Made by a program: the position numbers and the translations under genes. DNA of 64,000 nt from Lepas anatifera (lineage: Eukaryota; Arthropoda; Thecostraca; Lepadidae): NCBI GenBank assembly GCA_034440635.1, contig JAOTON010001673.1:621001-685000 (forward strand). Reading direction: 5' to 3'. The first letter of the stretch is position 1. Each line of letters opens with the position of its first letter. The notes beneath the pieces were generated by a model. The model had not been told where the DNA came from and ran no database searches. It saw only the letters and a list, made by a program, of their open reading frames with translations. Shown here piece by piece: positions 36,601 to 44,391 of this stretch.

Positions 36601-39600
36601 ATATTATCATCCATCTCTAGCCAAGAGACGTTGTCTTCTTTTGAAACCGTCAGAAATGGCTGATCTGGTAAGGATGATTTTCGAAGTGAAAGCATTAAGC
36701 TCAAAATTTGTTGTCAAAAGTTTCGCCGAAAGCAAGCAGAGTCCAGGACGCTGCCCCACGCTTTTGTTTCACGGCACGTGTGATTTTGGTCTTTAATGAT
36801 AGTGGACTTCTGGGTGTATGAAAGGGACAGTGGCTGTGTGTGTTCCGGGAACGGTGCGTTTCAGGCACTAGCAGCAGTAGCCGGCGCCGCCCTGCTCTAT
36901 TTGTACAGAGGCTGAGGTAGTGGGTGTGTGCTGCCGTGTTTGTACAGAGGCTGAGGTAGTGGCTGTGTGCTGCCGTGTTTGTACAGAGGCTGAGGTAGTG
37001 GGTGTGTGCTGCCGTGTTTGTACAGAGGCTGAGGTAGTGGGTGTGTGCTGCCGTGTTTGTACAGAGGCTGAGGTAGTGGGTGTGTGCTGCCGTGTTTGTA
37101 CAGAGGCTGAGGTAGTGGGTGTGTGCTGCCGTGTTTGTACAGAGGCTGAGGTAGTGGGTGTGTGCTGCCGTGTTTGTACAGAGGCTGAGGTAGTGGCTGT
37201 GTGCTGCCGTGTTTGTACAGAGGCTGAGGTAGTGGGTGTGTGCTGCCGTGTTTGTACAGAGGCTGAGGTAGTGGGTGTGTGCTGCCGTGTTTGTATAGAG
37301 GCTGAGGTAGTGGGTGTGTGCTGCCGTGTTTGTACAGAGGCTGAGGTAGTGGGTGTGTGCTGCCGTGTTTGTGCAGAGGCTGAGGTAGTGGCTGTGTGCT
37401 GCCGTGTTTGTACAGAGGCTGAGGTAGTGGGTGTGTGCTGCCGTGTTTGTATAGAGGCTGAGGTAGTGGGTGTGTGCTGCCGTGTTTGTACAGAGGCTGA
37501 GGTAGTGGGTGTGTGCTGCCGTGTTTGTACAGAGGCTGAGGTAGTGGGTGTGTGCTGCCGTGTTTGTACAGAGGCTGAGGTAGTGGGTGTGTGCTGCCGT
37601 GTTTGTACAGAGGCTGAGGTAGTGGGTGTGTGCTGCCGTGTTTGTACAGAGGCTGAGGTAGTGGGTGTGTGCTGCCGTGTTTGTGCAGAGGCTGAGGTAG
37701 TGGCTGTGTGCTGCCGTGTTTGTACAGAGGCTGAGGTAGTGGGTGTGTGCTGCCGTGTTTGTACAGAGGCTGAGGTAGTGGGTGTGTGCTGCCGTGTTTG
37801 TACAGAGGCTGAGGTAGTGGGTGTGTGCTGCCGTGTTTGTACAGAGGCTGAGGTAGTGGGTGTGTGCTGCCGTGTTTGTACAGAGGCTGAGGTAGTGGGT
37901 GTGTGCTGCCGTGTTTGTACAGAGGCTGAGGTAGTGGGTGTGTGCTGCCGTGTTTGTACAGAGGCTGAGGCAGTGGGTGTGTGCTGCCGTGTTTGTACAG
38001 AGGCTGAGGCAGTGGGTGTGTGCTGCCGTGTTTGTACAGAGGCTGAGGCAGTGGGTGTGTGCTGCCGTGTTTGTACAGAGGCTGAGGTAGTGGGTGTGTG
38101 CTGCCGTGTTTGTACAGAGGCTGAGGTAGTGGGTGTGTGCTGCCGTGTTTGTACAGAGGCTGAGGTAGTGGGTGTGTGCTGCCGTGTTTGTACAGAGGCT
38201 GAGGTAGTGGGTGTGTGCTGCCGTGTTTGTACAGAGGCTGAGGTAGTGGTTGTGGGTGAAGCGGTGGTGGCCAGTGCAGTGACCACCGCCCGTCTTGACC
38301 GGCAGGCTGAACAGCACCACCTGCTCAGTAACCGGCCTGCTCTGTACCGAGATGGATACGGAGGCCCTGCAGCGGCACCACGCCAAGTCCACTGTCTCAC
38401 CCACTGCATCTCCAGGTAATTGCTCTCACCGACCAGTTGCAGCGCTGGTCTTTGCTGCGGCCTGTGACCTGTATTTATAGCAGACTGTCAGCGTTATTGA
38501 TCCTTGTTTGGCCTCAGCTGATAAGTTTCACAGTGAGAAGCAATGAGGCTGTCAGTCCTGGATTGAGCCAGGCTAGAATCGCGCGTGTTGTGCCATCGTC
38601 ATATTCCTCCATTTCACTCCATGATCGCGTGCTCCCGTAGTATTGCTCTTTCTGCCCCAGCATCCCCTAACTTACGTTGTGCAAAACACCGTTGCCGACC
38701 GCCGTTGTTTGTACGCTTGAGAGCCGCCATGGCCCGCGCTTGACCGTGACCTGACCGCTGATAGAGCTGTCGGCGGCCCTGTCAACCTCAGCATCCGCTG
38801 TGAACGACCCTGAGCCTATGGACGACGCTGCTGCGTCGCCTGAGCCACCTTCTCCGGTCCGGGAGCAGCAGCCCGAGCCAAACACAGAGCCAGAGACAGA
38901 GAAACGGTGAGGACGGGGACAGCGCAGGGCTGCCGTCCGGTACCGACACCGCCTGGCTTGATAGTGGTCAAATAATTTTCTGGCAGTAAGGTCCGATCCG
39001 CTCGCCAGGACCTGTGGATACTCGCGGTTTTGACCGTGACTAAGTGGTGTAGCTACTGTTGGTTGGGAAGACAGAAGTGAGGCCGGCTTTAAATGTCCAT
39101 TCACCATCAGTGGTAGGCAGGTCAGTGCAGGCGGAGGCAGCGTCACTGTTCAGATGCATGCTGGGGGCCGATGTTGTGAAACTGCCTGTTGACTGTACCA
39201 TGCCGCGAGCTGGACCAGCTGGCCTCTGAGAAGGCCGTACTCGGCTGTCATTGCCCCGTGTGTACCAGGACGCATCAGCGGCAGCTGCGCCGGCGGAGGG
39301 AGACGGCGCCCGCGCCCGTCACCTCCACCACCGAACAGTGGAAGCCCAAGGACCTGTACCAGGACGGCGGCAAGAAGCGGCGCCCCATCAGGAAGGGCCG
39401 CATCACGCTGCGACCGGCCTGCCTCTGCCAGACCAACACCGCCAACAAGGTGTGGCATCGCTGGGCTCCGCGGCGTCCAGCGGCAGGTCCGGCCAGCTGG
39501 ACAGCGATGGACTGTGCAGTCTGGCCACCATGGCTTCTGATAGTGCTAGTGTACCGTACCTACCTGTATGCTATCCTCGCTTGGCTTGTCATACATTTCC

Positions 39601-42600
39601 TAGTGATCATGTTGTCTCAGTTAGCTTGTGTCAAGATACCTTTACTTAAAGGTACGTTCAAGAGGGATTCCTCCACGCCTGAGTGACGTCACACGGGCGT
39701 GTAGGAATTTCTTCACCCTTGGGCCGTGTGTCAAACTGCTGGTAATGGCACTGCCCGCTTACGAATTTGTGAGAATAAACGGTAATCGAGCTTATCCCAA
39801 ATGCGGCAAATAGGCATCTCATCTTCGATTCTGTGCCTCTCTGCAAAAATTTAGACATTTAATCATTTAATTTTCCCATGTTATATGCTACGAGATGTGA
39901 TGTCACATCCGGTGATCTGCGCTTTCTGTTGGAGGGGGGCTGAGGTTGAGTGGTATTTACTGCGAGATCACAAAAGGAGTTCATTCTTGCCCTTACACAC
40001 GTTTAAGATGCTCCTGCCGGGTCCGTTGCGGGGCAGTTGTGTGTGGAATCTGAGTTGCAGCGGCCGTGCTCCACGACCGGCTGTCGGCTGCCGCAGCGGA
40101 AGCGGAAGCTGGCCGAGCCGCCGCCGCCGCCGAGCAGCTGCCTGCAGGCGGCTGGAGAGCCGGCGCCGCTGCCCTCGGTGTCGGAGTACCTCAAGTGGGA
40201 GCTGCTGTCGCCGGCGCTGCGACTTACCCGCGCCCGGCTCAAGCACGTGCACCCGGAGCTGAGGCCCGAGCTGATGAAGGAGCTGGAGAGGAGGAAGTCC
40301 CAGCTACAGCACATCAAACTCAGCAAACGTGCGTGCCTGGTTCTGTTGGCTTAGCTGAGGGTTGTTTAGGGGAGTCAAGCTATATAACCTACGCTGTGCG
40401 TGCGCCCTACAGCCCTAACGATGATGGTCATGTGTGACTACCAAAAATACATTTTGTCGATAGAGGTGTTTCGGAGTACAAAAGAAACGTGTACGCGGTG
40501 ATGAGTGTGGCCTGCTGATTAGGGGATGGTTTTACTTAGCATGGTGAGGGGGCGGCGTTCTTTAGATGTTCATTATCTGTTAAAATATGGACGGGACCCT
40601 TAAAGGAAGAATGCGCTGCAGCTCGTTGCATGCGTTTCTAGGTGACTGTCATTGTCACAAGCCACCAATGGAGGATCCAGACCCCCATTTCGGGGGAGAG
40701 CTAGAGGGGCTCGACCCTACCCCATCGTTACCTCGACTAGCCTCTTACCATGTGACTACTATGGACAGCCAGACATTTTGTAAGAGGGGCTTAAGCACCC
40801 TAGTTCCCCTTGTATCCGCCACTGGCAGTCATTGCATTTAGCATGCCAAATGTGCACGGCGCAGTGCCCGCCGGTATCACGGCTCCAGATGTCGACAGGA
40901 GACGTCTCGCGGGACGAGAAGGACCCGGAGCTGTTGGCGGCGGTGGAGGACAACTCGGACTGTGCCAGTCTGCCGGGCGTCGGCGGCGACGCTGACCAGT
41001 TCCCCGAGCCTGCCCACCACCGTGTGGAGCTGCCCCGAGCGGCGCCGCCCGACCAGCCGCCGCCCGACAGCTACGAGGAGCTGGTGCAGCGGCGCGTGGC
41101 CGAGTACCTGAGCGCCGCCCAGGAGTACGTGCAGAGCACCGAGCTGTCGCGCAGGGTGGCGCGCTGGCAGGAGGCGGTGCTGCCCCGTCTGGAGGCTGAG
41201 GAGCGCAGGTCAGTGTGCTGCGTGCCACACCGAGACCGAGCACCCGTGAATCAGCCGTTCTAAGGTTCTACTCCCTGCCTGGTTTGGCCATTGCTGCCTT
41301 CAATGTGTCTGGCTTTAACCGGCTGAACGTCGTGATGGGTGTTGGACAAATCGGGCCCTATCACTTAGGTTTCTGGATAATTGGTAAGTTATCACCGTCC
41401 CATCTTTTAGGGGGGGGGTTGAGCTTGATATTAATTCTCACTTAGCACAGTGGCGTTTGCCCTTCTTTCAGGAAGGAGTGCAACTTAGCACTGTCGCCAC
41501 ATAACAAAGAAGTGTTTGCCCTTTTTCAGGAAGGAGTTTAACATCCACGACTACGGCACGCGGATTCTGGAGCGTTTTCCGGAGGGCAGTGGCAAGAGCA
41601 CGGTGCCGTTCTCTGAGGTGGTGCGGGGTGAACAGGCGCCCGAGGTGGCCCGATACCTGCTCTCCTCGCTCATGCTGGTGAGCGATCAACGGTAACGACT
41701 CACTGTACTCTCCGATGCTGGTGAGCGATCAACGGTAACGACTCACTGTACTCTCCGATGCTGGTGAGCGATGAACGGTAACGACCCACTGTACTCTCTG
41801 ATGCTGGTGAGCGATGAACAATAACGACTCACTCTCCTCTCTGATGCTGGTGAGCGATCAACGGTAACGACCCACTGTACTCCGGTGCTGGTGAGCGATG
41901 AACAATAACGACTCACTGTACTCTCTGATGCTGGTGAGCGATGAACAATACGACTCACTCTCCTCTCTGATGCTGGTGAGCGATCAACGGTAACGACTCA
42001 CTGAACTCTCCGATGCTGGTGAGCGATGAACGGTAACGACTCACTGTACTCTCTGATGCTGGTGAGCGATCAACGGTAACGACCCACTGTACTCCGGTGC
42101 TGGTGAGCGATGAACAATAACGACTCACTGTACTGTCTGATGCTGGTGAGCGATGAACAATAACGACTCACTCTCCTCTCTGATGCTGGTGAGCGATCAA
42201 CGGTAACGACTCACTGAACTCTCCGATGCTGGTGAGCGATGAACGGTAACGACCCACTGTACTCCGGTGCTGGCGAGCGATGAACAATAACGACTCACTG
42301 TACTCTGATGCTGGTGAGCGATGAACGGTAACGACTCGCTGTACTCTGACCCGTAGGCAAACACGTACAATGTGGAGATATCGGAGCCTAGCGACACGTT
42401 CGACGGCATGGATAGCATGGAGCTGACCCTGCTGTCGCGGCGACGGCACCACGAGGAGCTGGACGGCTACCACGCGCCCAGTCAGGCCTCTCCAAGGTGA
42501 GAGAAGCGCTGCAGCAGGACATCCAGCACCACCACGCTGATGCTGGACTGGATCCCGGGCCGGTATTTTGCACAGGTCTTTTCGATCCACATAATGCCTT

Positions 42601-43446
42601 CTCAACAGGATTAGAGCTGGTGAGGCCATAGGCCCAGAGTTGTCAGTGGGTCTGAAAGCCCGCATGTCGCTTCGGCACTGGGTCAAACGTCCAGCTAGGG
42701 AGAGTGCACATTGAACCACACGCCGAATCTGGGCTCATCACAATGTGAGGGGCGCCGGACCCGCAATGAGGGGCACCGGACCGCACGCCGTCTGAACTTG
42801 CTCGGGGATTTCCTTAACTAACCACTCTCAAAAGCAAACTTCTGGCTGGGGCTTCATTGTGATGAGAGTCAGTGAGGCTCGCCAAACAATATATCAGCGT
42901 TGGTGTTCGTGTCCATGTGCAAGTATCAAGCATGTACTACTTTGCAACCCAAGAAGCGATGCCGGCGATGCCGTTGCTGTTGCAGGTGAGTGAGAGTGCG
43001 CGGGCCTCGCTAGCTGCCGCCTGCTGGCCATGCTTGGCATAGCCTTAGCAGCTAAAACTCCTCTCATGCCTTATCCTTTGACCATGACAAGGGATTTAAT
43101 CGCGGGGCTCGGTTGTTCCCTCTGCTTTCTATAATGTATTCAATTTCAGTCAAACCTAGCTGAAAGAACTTGAGCGAGTGTCCCAGTCCTAGTTATGATA
43201 GACTCAGGTTTTATATTGTATTTAGATGGGACACGGTTTAGTGTCAGAGCTGTAAAATGTTGCTGGTGCCCCACGGTTTCTGCTATTTGTGCTCTGCGTG
43301 GATTTTGACTGGCTGGTGCTCTGTGCTGCAGGCGTAAGAGTCAGGAGGGGGTCGGCCGGGCCGGCGCCGCCTCCGCACGCACGTCACCTCGCAGGCTGGC
43401 GCGCCACAAAAGAGCGCGCCGCGCCCGCCCAGCACCTCCAAGCTGA
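20561..43446 (+). CDS. NCAPH2: Condensin-2 complex subunit H2 (kleisin beta), ten exons, N-terminus not found
   Basis: Joined exons: 20561-20652, 21044-21197, 38306-38415, 38765-38906, 39269-39449, 40061-40328, 40899-41208, 41530-41677, 42357-42496, 43332-43446. All junctions are GT/AG and all phases agree. The product is about 550 residues from a region matching human NCAPH2 residue ~95 onward. Recognisable blocks are FLPMDDIP (human FLSLDDFP), the LMPVTPVCL block, RPIRKGR (human KPFKKGR), QRKRK, SYEELVQR, TELSRRVARWQE, FNIHDYG, and LANTYNVEIS. NCAPH2 is the kleisin that links SMC2 and SMC4 and carries NCAPD3 and NCAPG2 in nuclear condensin II, acting in chromosome compaction. The last coding exons give the C-terminal winged-helix region that contacts SMC4. 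The SMC2-binding N-terminus should lie upstream. Exon GC is high, introns are repeat-filled, and intron 21198-38305 is 17.1 kb. Confidence 0.88.
21044..21197 (+). CDS. NCAPH2: NCAPH2 exon
   Basis: Acceptor CACTTCAG. It encodes KKQVKEDIECKL, then KLMPVTPVCLVDKDK and GDLLGNKHDY, matching the human block that contains IIPLLPMALVAPDE. The donor (ACCG then GTCTGT) is weak at +5. Phase 2 joins perfectly to the exon at 38306. Confidence 0.85.
21540..21599. repeat. (TA)n microsatellite
   Basis: About 29 uninterrupted TA dinucleotides directly upstream of a truncated LINE fragment. Confidence 0.95.
21622..22170 (+). pseudogene. 5'-truncated I/Jockey-type LINE: RNase H end
   Basis: Degenerate RNase H I domain: LHAIFRCLDQVS, then KFAIFTDS, then VEIVWVPSHCGATGNERADGAA (the HCG.. 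and final D motifs), followed by DDWQRRWE and a C-terminal tail that stops at TGA 22098-22100. One stop near 21794 interrupts it. A related fragment with an RT part lies at 60384-62497. It sits inside the large NCAPH2 intron. Confidence 0.75.
22359..22789 (+). mobile_element. TTAA-flanked MITE, family B, copy 2
   Basis: TTAA at 22355-22358 and 22790-22793. Same orientation and body as 17968-18418 (shared GATGACATCATGATCTGGCA and GTCAGCATATGTCGTCACAC). The right terminus is shortened: GGTGCCACA runs straight into TTAA. Confidence 0.8.
22794..23311. other. Intron sequence, nothing recognised
   Basis: No coding blocks or repeats were recognised before the 55-bp array, which begins after the inverted GCACGTGC pair at 23313-23332. 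Confidence 0.4.
23333..25348 (+). repeat. ~55-bp minisatellite, left part
   Basis: About 36 head-to-tail units containing CTCGGCACCTGCACATGC, TTGTGTGTGTGG(TGG), a run of 5-12 G, then ATTGGATACCCC(A/G)GAC. Unit length varies with the G run. A minority variant has CTGCAAATTCTTG preceded by CCGTGG. The unit contains no stop triplet in any frame of either strand, which explains open frames of over 600 codons in several frames. The array continues at 29415 after the transposon. Confidence 0.95.
26885..27136 (+). other. Open frame in the left arm of the palindromic transposon
   Basis: 83 codons from ATG 26885, Ser/Arg/Glu-rich (GSSSHKRSSRHLPEST). The right arm carries the same reading at 27600-28058 on the minus strand with about 12 differences in 80 residues. 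No family is recognised. Similarity of the two arm copies could reflect duplication alone and does not prove coding. Confidence 0.3.
27600..28058 (-). other. Open frame in the right arm of the palindromic transposon
   Basis: 152 codons ending GDGRDSKHACGNWCF, the counterpart of the left-arm frame, extended upstream with a Lys/Arg-rich segment (ERKSTKKKYANKFGKR). A second open frame overlaps at 27818-28045 (MEEWKNRV...LRGLWKERVQKR). Neither was identified. Confidence 0.3.
29415..32750 (+). repeat. ~55-bp minisatellite, right part
   Basis: About 60 units in the same orientation and of the same type as 23333-25348, including the CTGCAAATTCTTG variant and a CCAGACCCCGGC variant that is absent from the left part. 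Repeats end at about 32750 with CACCTGCATGTGCC. Open frames exceeding 1,100 codons on both strands are artefacts of the stop-free unit. Confidence 0.95.
32751..33611. other. Intron sequence, nothing recognised
   Basis: Short open frames only. Confidence 0.4.
33612..34251. repeat. Repeat with GGGCGTCG ends enclosing a SINE
   Basis: Left end GGGCGTCGAAAGC, right end ACGACGCCCC. The terminal inverted repeat is only about 8-10 bp. Similar ends occur at 7400-7414 and 52557. Boundaries are tentative. Confidence 0.3.
33762..34117 (+). repeat. tRNA-derived SINE
   Basis: GCCCCGGTAGCTCAGTTGG then TAGAGCGTTGGAC is a good tRNA 5' half with a polymerase III A box. A weaker B-box-like GGATCGGTTCC follows at about 33843. 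The tRNA-unrelated tail continues to an A-rich end (AATAAAAAGTG) near 34117. The anticodon arm and variable region do not fold as a tRNA, so a SINE is preferred over a tRNA gene. Confidence 0.65.
34668..36625. mobile_element. Foldback-like element with ~440-bp inverted arms
   Basis: The left arm (about 34668-35115) and right arm (about 36190-36625) are imperfect inverted copies: GCACTTGGGAAAGCATTC versus GAATGCTTTCCCAAGTGC, and GAGGCGCGTCGCTTTCC versus GGAAAGCGACGCGCCTC. The interior holds a decayed minus-strand ORF (35710-36095) and AGGTCA-rich sequence at 35140-35340. Exact ends and a target duplication were not determined. Confidence 0.65.
35710..36095 (-). pseudogene. Unidentified decayed ORF inside the foldback element
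   Basis: Minus-strand reading: KRVHILDILKAGGGSFTD, VKEYVDRPDLEKEKQKKK, LQLARESSTTLPSVDGLF, then FAESLMTFLGKKAK. Frame changes fall in the A-run near 35945 and near 35860. Its well-formed amphipathic and Lys-rich segments look like a real protein, probably element-encoded, but I do not recognise the family. Confidence 0.45.
36913..38250 (+). repeat. 39-bp minisatellite, 35 exact-period copies
   Basis: The unit contains TGAGGTAGTGGGTGTGTG, then CTGCCGTGTTTGTACAGAGGC. The first and last TGAGG start points (36913 and 38239) are exactly 34 x 39 bp apart, so there is no net indel. Point variants are CAGTGG for TAGTGG (3 copies), GGCTGTG for GGGTGTG, TATAGAGG and TGCAGAGG. Long frames on both strands follow from the period being divisible by three. 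The array ends about 55 bases before the NCAPH2 acceptor at 38305. Thirty-two copies carry TGAGGTAGT. Confidence 0.95.
38306..38415 (+). CDS. NCAPH2: NCAPH2 exon
   Basis: Acceptor CCGGCAG, donor GTAATT. Encodes LNSTTCSVTGLLCTEMDTEA and onward to TVSPTASP. It aligns with the human segment MNTCTPHPRGAFMLEPEGM. It enters in phase 2 and leaves in phase 1, matching both neighbours. Confidence 0.75.
38765..38906 (+). CDS. NCAPH2: NCAPH2 exon
   Basis: Acceptor GCTGATAG, donor GTGAGG. Encodes (E)LSAALSTSAS, then EPMDDAAASPEPPSPV and EPETEK, an acidic Pro/Glu-rich linker like the poorly conserved middle of NCAPH2. Identified mainly by phase continuity. Confidence 0.7.
39269..39449 (+). CDS. NCAPH2: NCAPH2 exon
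   Basis: Acceptor TGTACCAG, donor GTGTGG. Encodes (R)THQRQLRRRRETAP, then TEQWKPKDLYQ and RRPIRKGRITLRP. It aligns with human RRYMLREREGAPEP and KPFKKGRPYSVPP. Confidence 0.85.
40061..40328 (+). CDS. NCAPH2: NCAPH2 exon
   Basis: Acceptor GAGTTGCAG, donor GTGCGT. Encodes RPCSTTGCRLPQRKRKLAEP, a Pro-rich stretch, then SVSEYLKWELLSPALRL and LMKELERRKSQLQHIKL. The human counterpart has QKRKRK followed by a helical segment. The exon ends in phase 1. Confidence 0.8.
40666..40824. repeat. Short decayed element with family-A-like ends
   Basis: CAATGGAGGATCCAG at 40666 and GTATCCGCCACTG ending at 40824 resemble hAT family A termini with mismatches. The tested 8-bp flanks differ. It lies in an NCAPH2 intron. 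Confidence 0.4.
40899..41208 (+). CDS. NCAPH2: NCAPH2 exon, start of the conserved C-terminal region
   Basis: Acceptor GTCGACAG (preferred to the CTCCAG ten bases earlier because only this site keeps phase), donor GTCAGT. Encodes (R)DVSRDEKDPELL, then DSYEELVQRRVAEYL and TELSRRVARWQEAVLPRLE. It is the kleisin segment just before the winged helix. Confidence 0.9.
41461..41541 (+). repeat. NCAPH2: Duplicated splice-acceptor region
   Basis: TTTGCCCTTCTTTCAGGAAGGAGT at 41456-41479 is repeated as TTTGCCCTTTTTCAGGAAGGAGT at 41515-41537. Only the second copy continues into the conserved FNIHDYG reading, so it is taken as the functional acceptor. The first copy could act as a cryptic acceptor. Confidence 0.7.
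41530..41677 (+). CDS. NCAPH2: NCAPH2 exon
   Basis: Acceptor CTTTTTCAG, donor GTGAGC. Encodes KEFNIHDYGTRILERFP, then VPFSEVVRGEQAPEVARYL and SSLML. Closely follows human FDIHTYGDQLVSRFP. Confidence 0.93.
41678..42356 (+). repeat. NCAPH2: NCAPH2 intron made of 43-bp donor-containing tandem repeats
   Basis: The upstream exon ends ATGCTG followed by GTGAGCGAT. Sixteen tandem units of 39-43 bp, each starting (G/C)ATGCTGGTGAGCGAT or GGTGCTGGTGAGCGAT, fill the intron up to its acceptor CTGACCCGTAG. Fifteen units have CTGGTGAGC and one has CTGGCGAGC. Use of a later donor would add TAA in frame six codons on. No other intron sequence is present. Confidence 0.92.
42357..42496 (+). CDS. NCAPH2: NCAPH2 exon, C-terminal winged helix
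   Basis: Acceptor ACCCGTAG, donor GTGAGA. Encodes ANTYNVEISEPSDTFDGMDS, then MELTLLSRRRHHEEL and YHAPSQASP. Human has ANDYTVEI and YAAPSMAQP at its end. Confidence 0.93.
42497..43331 (+). other. NCAPH2: NCAPH2 last intron
   Basis: Donor GTGAGA, acceptor TGTGCTGCAG. Nothing else recognised inside. If the donor were skipped, TGA follows almost at once. Confidence 0.55.
43332..43446 (+). CDS. NCAPH2: NCAPH2 putative last exon, basic tail
   Basis: Supported by acceptor GCTGCAG and by phase. The first base completes Arg, then RKSQEGVGRAG and an Arg/Ala/Pro-rich tail to TGA 43444-43446. The human protein ends near this point, so the tail is not conserved and the exon is less certain than the others. 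Confidence 0.5.
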
Positions 43447-44391
43447 CATGACAGGATGGCAGGGTGCGGCGATTCTAGCCAGATGCGCGTGCACTGAGGG
43501 GGGTGTGCTTTGGGGGAGGGATTGTGCCTCTTGGAGTGGAGTGTGTCATAGTTGTTGAAGTGTGCTATGGCGCTTCGAGTATTTTATGCAGGCTGATTGG
43601 GTTGGAATCAGAAGCTGATTTCAGTTTTTTTTTCTGTGGAGGCTAATCTGAAACACTTGCCTGACCTGGGTGCGTTCTGAAGTCGATCGCTCCACTTCAC
43701 CATTCTTGGACTTGCGATGTAGCTCTGAACAGAAGCTCACCATGAAATGTGTGCGAATATCCAAGAGAGTACTCTTAGTTCCATCATTTTTCGGCTCTGC
43801 GCGAATTTTTATGTATAGATATGCAATGAAATGCATGAGAGTGGGCAAGTTTGCCTTTGTCAGTTTGCAAAGAAGGCATGCTTACTATTAGAGCGCTTAA
43901 AAATGGTCGCAAATCGTGTGGCTTCTAAAAAAGTTCGCGAATGATACCTGGTGTTCGACGTGGCGGCTGTAGCATACGAGTGTCCACTTTATGAATGTCT
44001 AGTTACGATCCAACTGTATTCACGTGTCCTGAGCCGTGTCAGCGCTGTTGGCATCATTAATCCGATACTGGGTTAGCATTCCTGGAGAGAGACTGCCCCT
44101 CGCCTGTCACTGCCTGAGGCCCGAGTACAAATGTGCATGTTTGGGGTTCAACCTACAACCAAGAGACAACCAATAAAGTTGACATTTGGCAGACACGTGT
44201 CCACAACTGTCGTCTCCCTGCCAAACAGAATGGTTCTGTGGATGAGTCCTATGGATGAGACGGGATGAGATGGATGGGCCAGAACCTACTTTCTTGGCCA
44301 CGAGAATTTGAATAAGACTTATCCTTAACGCTAAGCCTATGTTTCTACTTACCAATGCCCACTTCAACTCACACCAAGAAAACACCTTAAG
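43447..44391. other. Region after NCAPH2, nothing recognised
   Basis: Presumed 3' UTR and intergenic sequence. Short open frames only. Confidence 0.4.

Larger units (their letters stand above)
21198..38305 (+). other. NCAPH2: NCAPH2 intron of 17,108 bp filled with repeats
   Basis: Defined by phase-2 exons on both sides whose protein sequence is continuous relative to human (DYR then LNSTTC, human DFR then MNTC). It contains TA repeats, a LINE fragment, a TTAA MITE, the split 55-bp minisatellite with the palindromic transposon, a SINE, a foldback element and the 39-bp array. Other introns of this gene are 350-850 bp. Confidence 0.75.

Noticed and set aside
36913..38250. let-7 microRNA cluster
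   Set aside because: Only nine bases match let-7 and no precursor hairpin with a 3p arm is visible.
36701..38419. Cys- or His/Thr-rich repeat proteins of about 500 codons
   Set aside because: The 39-bp period is a multiple of three, so both strands stay open. The array lies in an NCAPH2 intron and is out of frame with the exon at 38306.
40666..40824. Complete hAT family A element in an NCAPH2 intron
   Set aside because: The 8-bp flanks CAAGCCAC and GCAGTCAT differ; kept only as a decayed repeat.
44172..44177. AATAAA as the NCAPH2 polyadenylation signal
   Set aside because: It is 0.7 kb after the proposed stop with no supporting downstream element; too common a motif to call.
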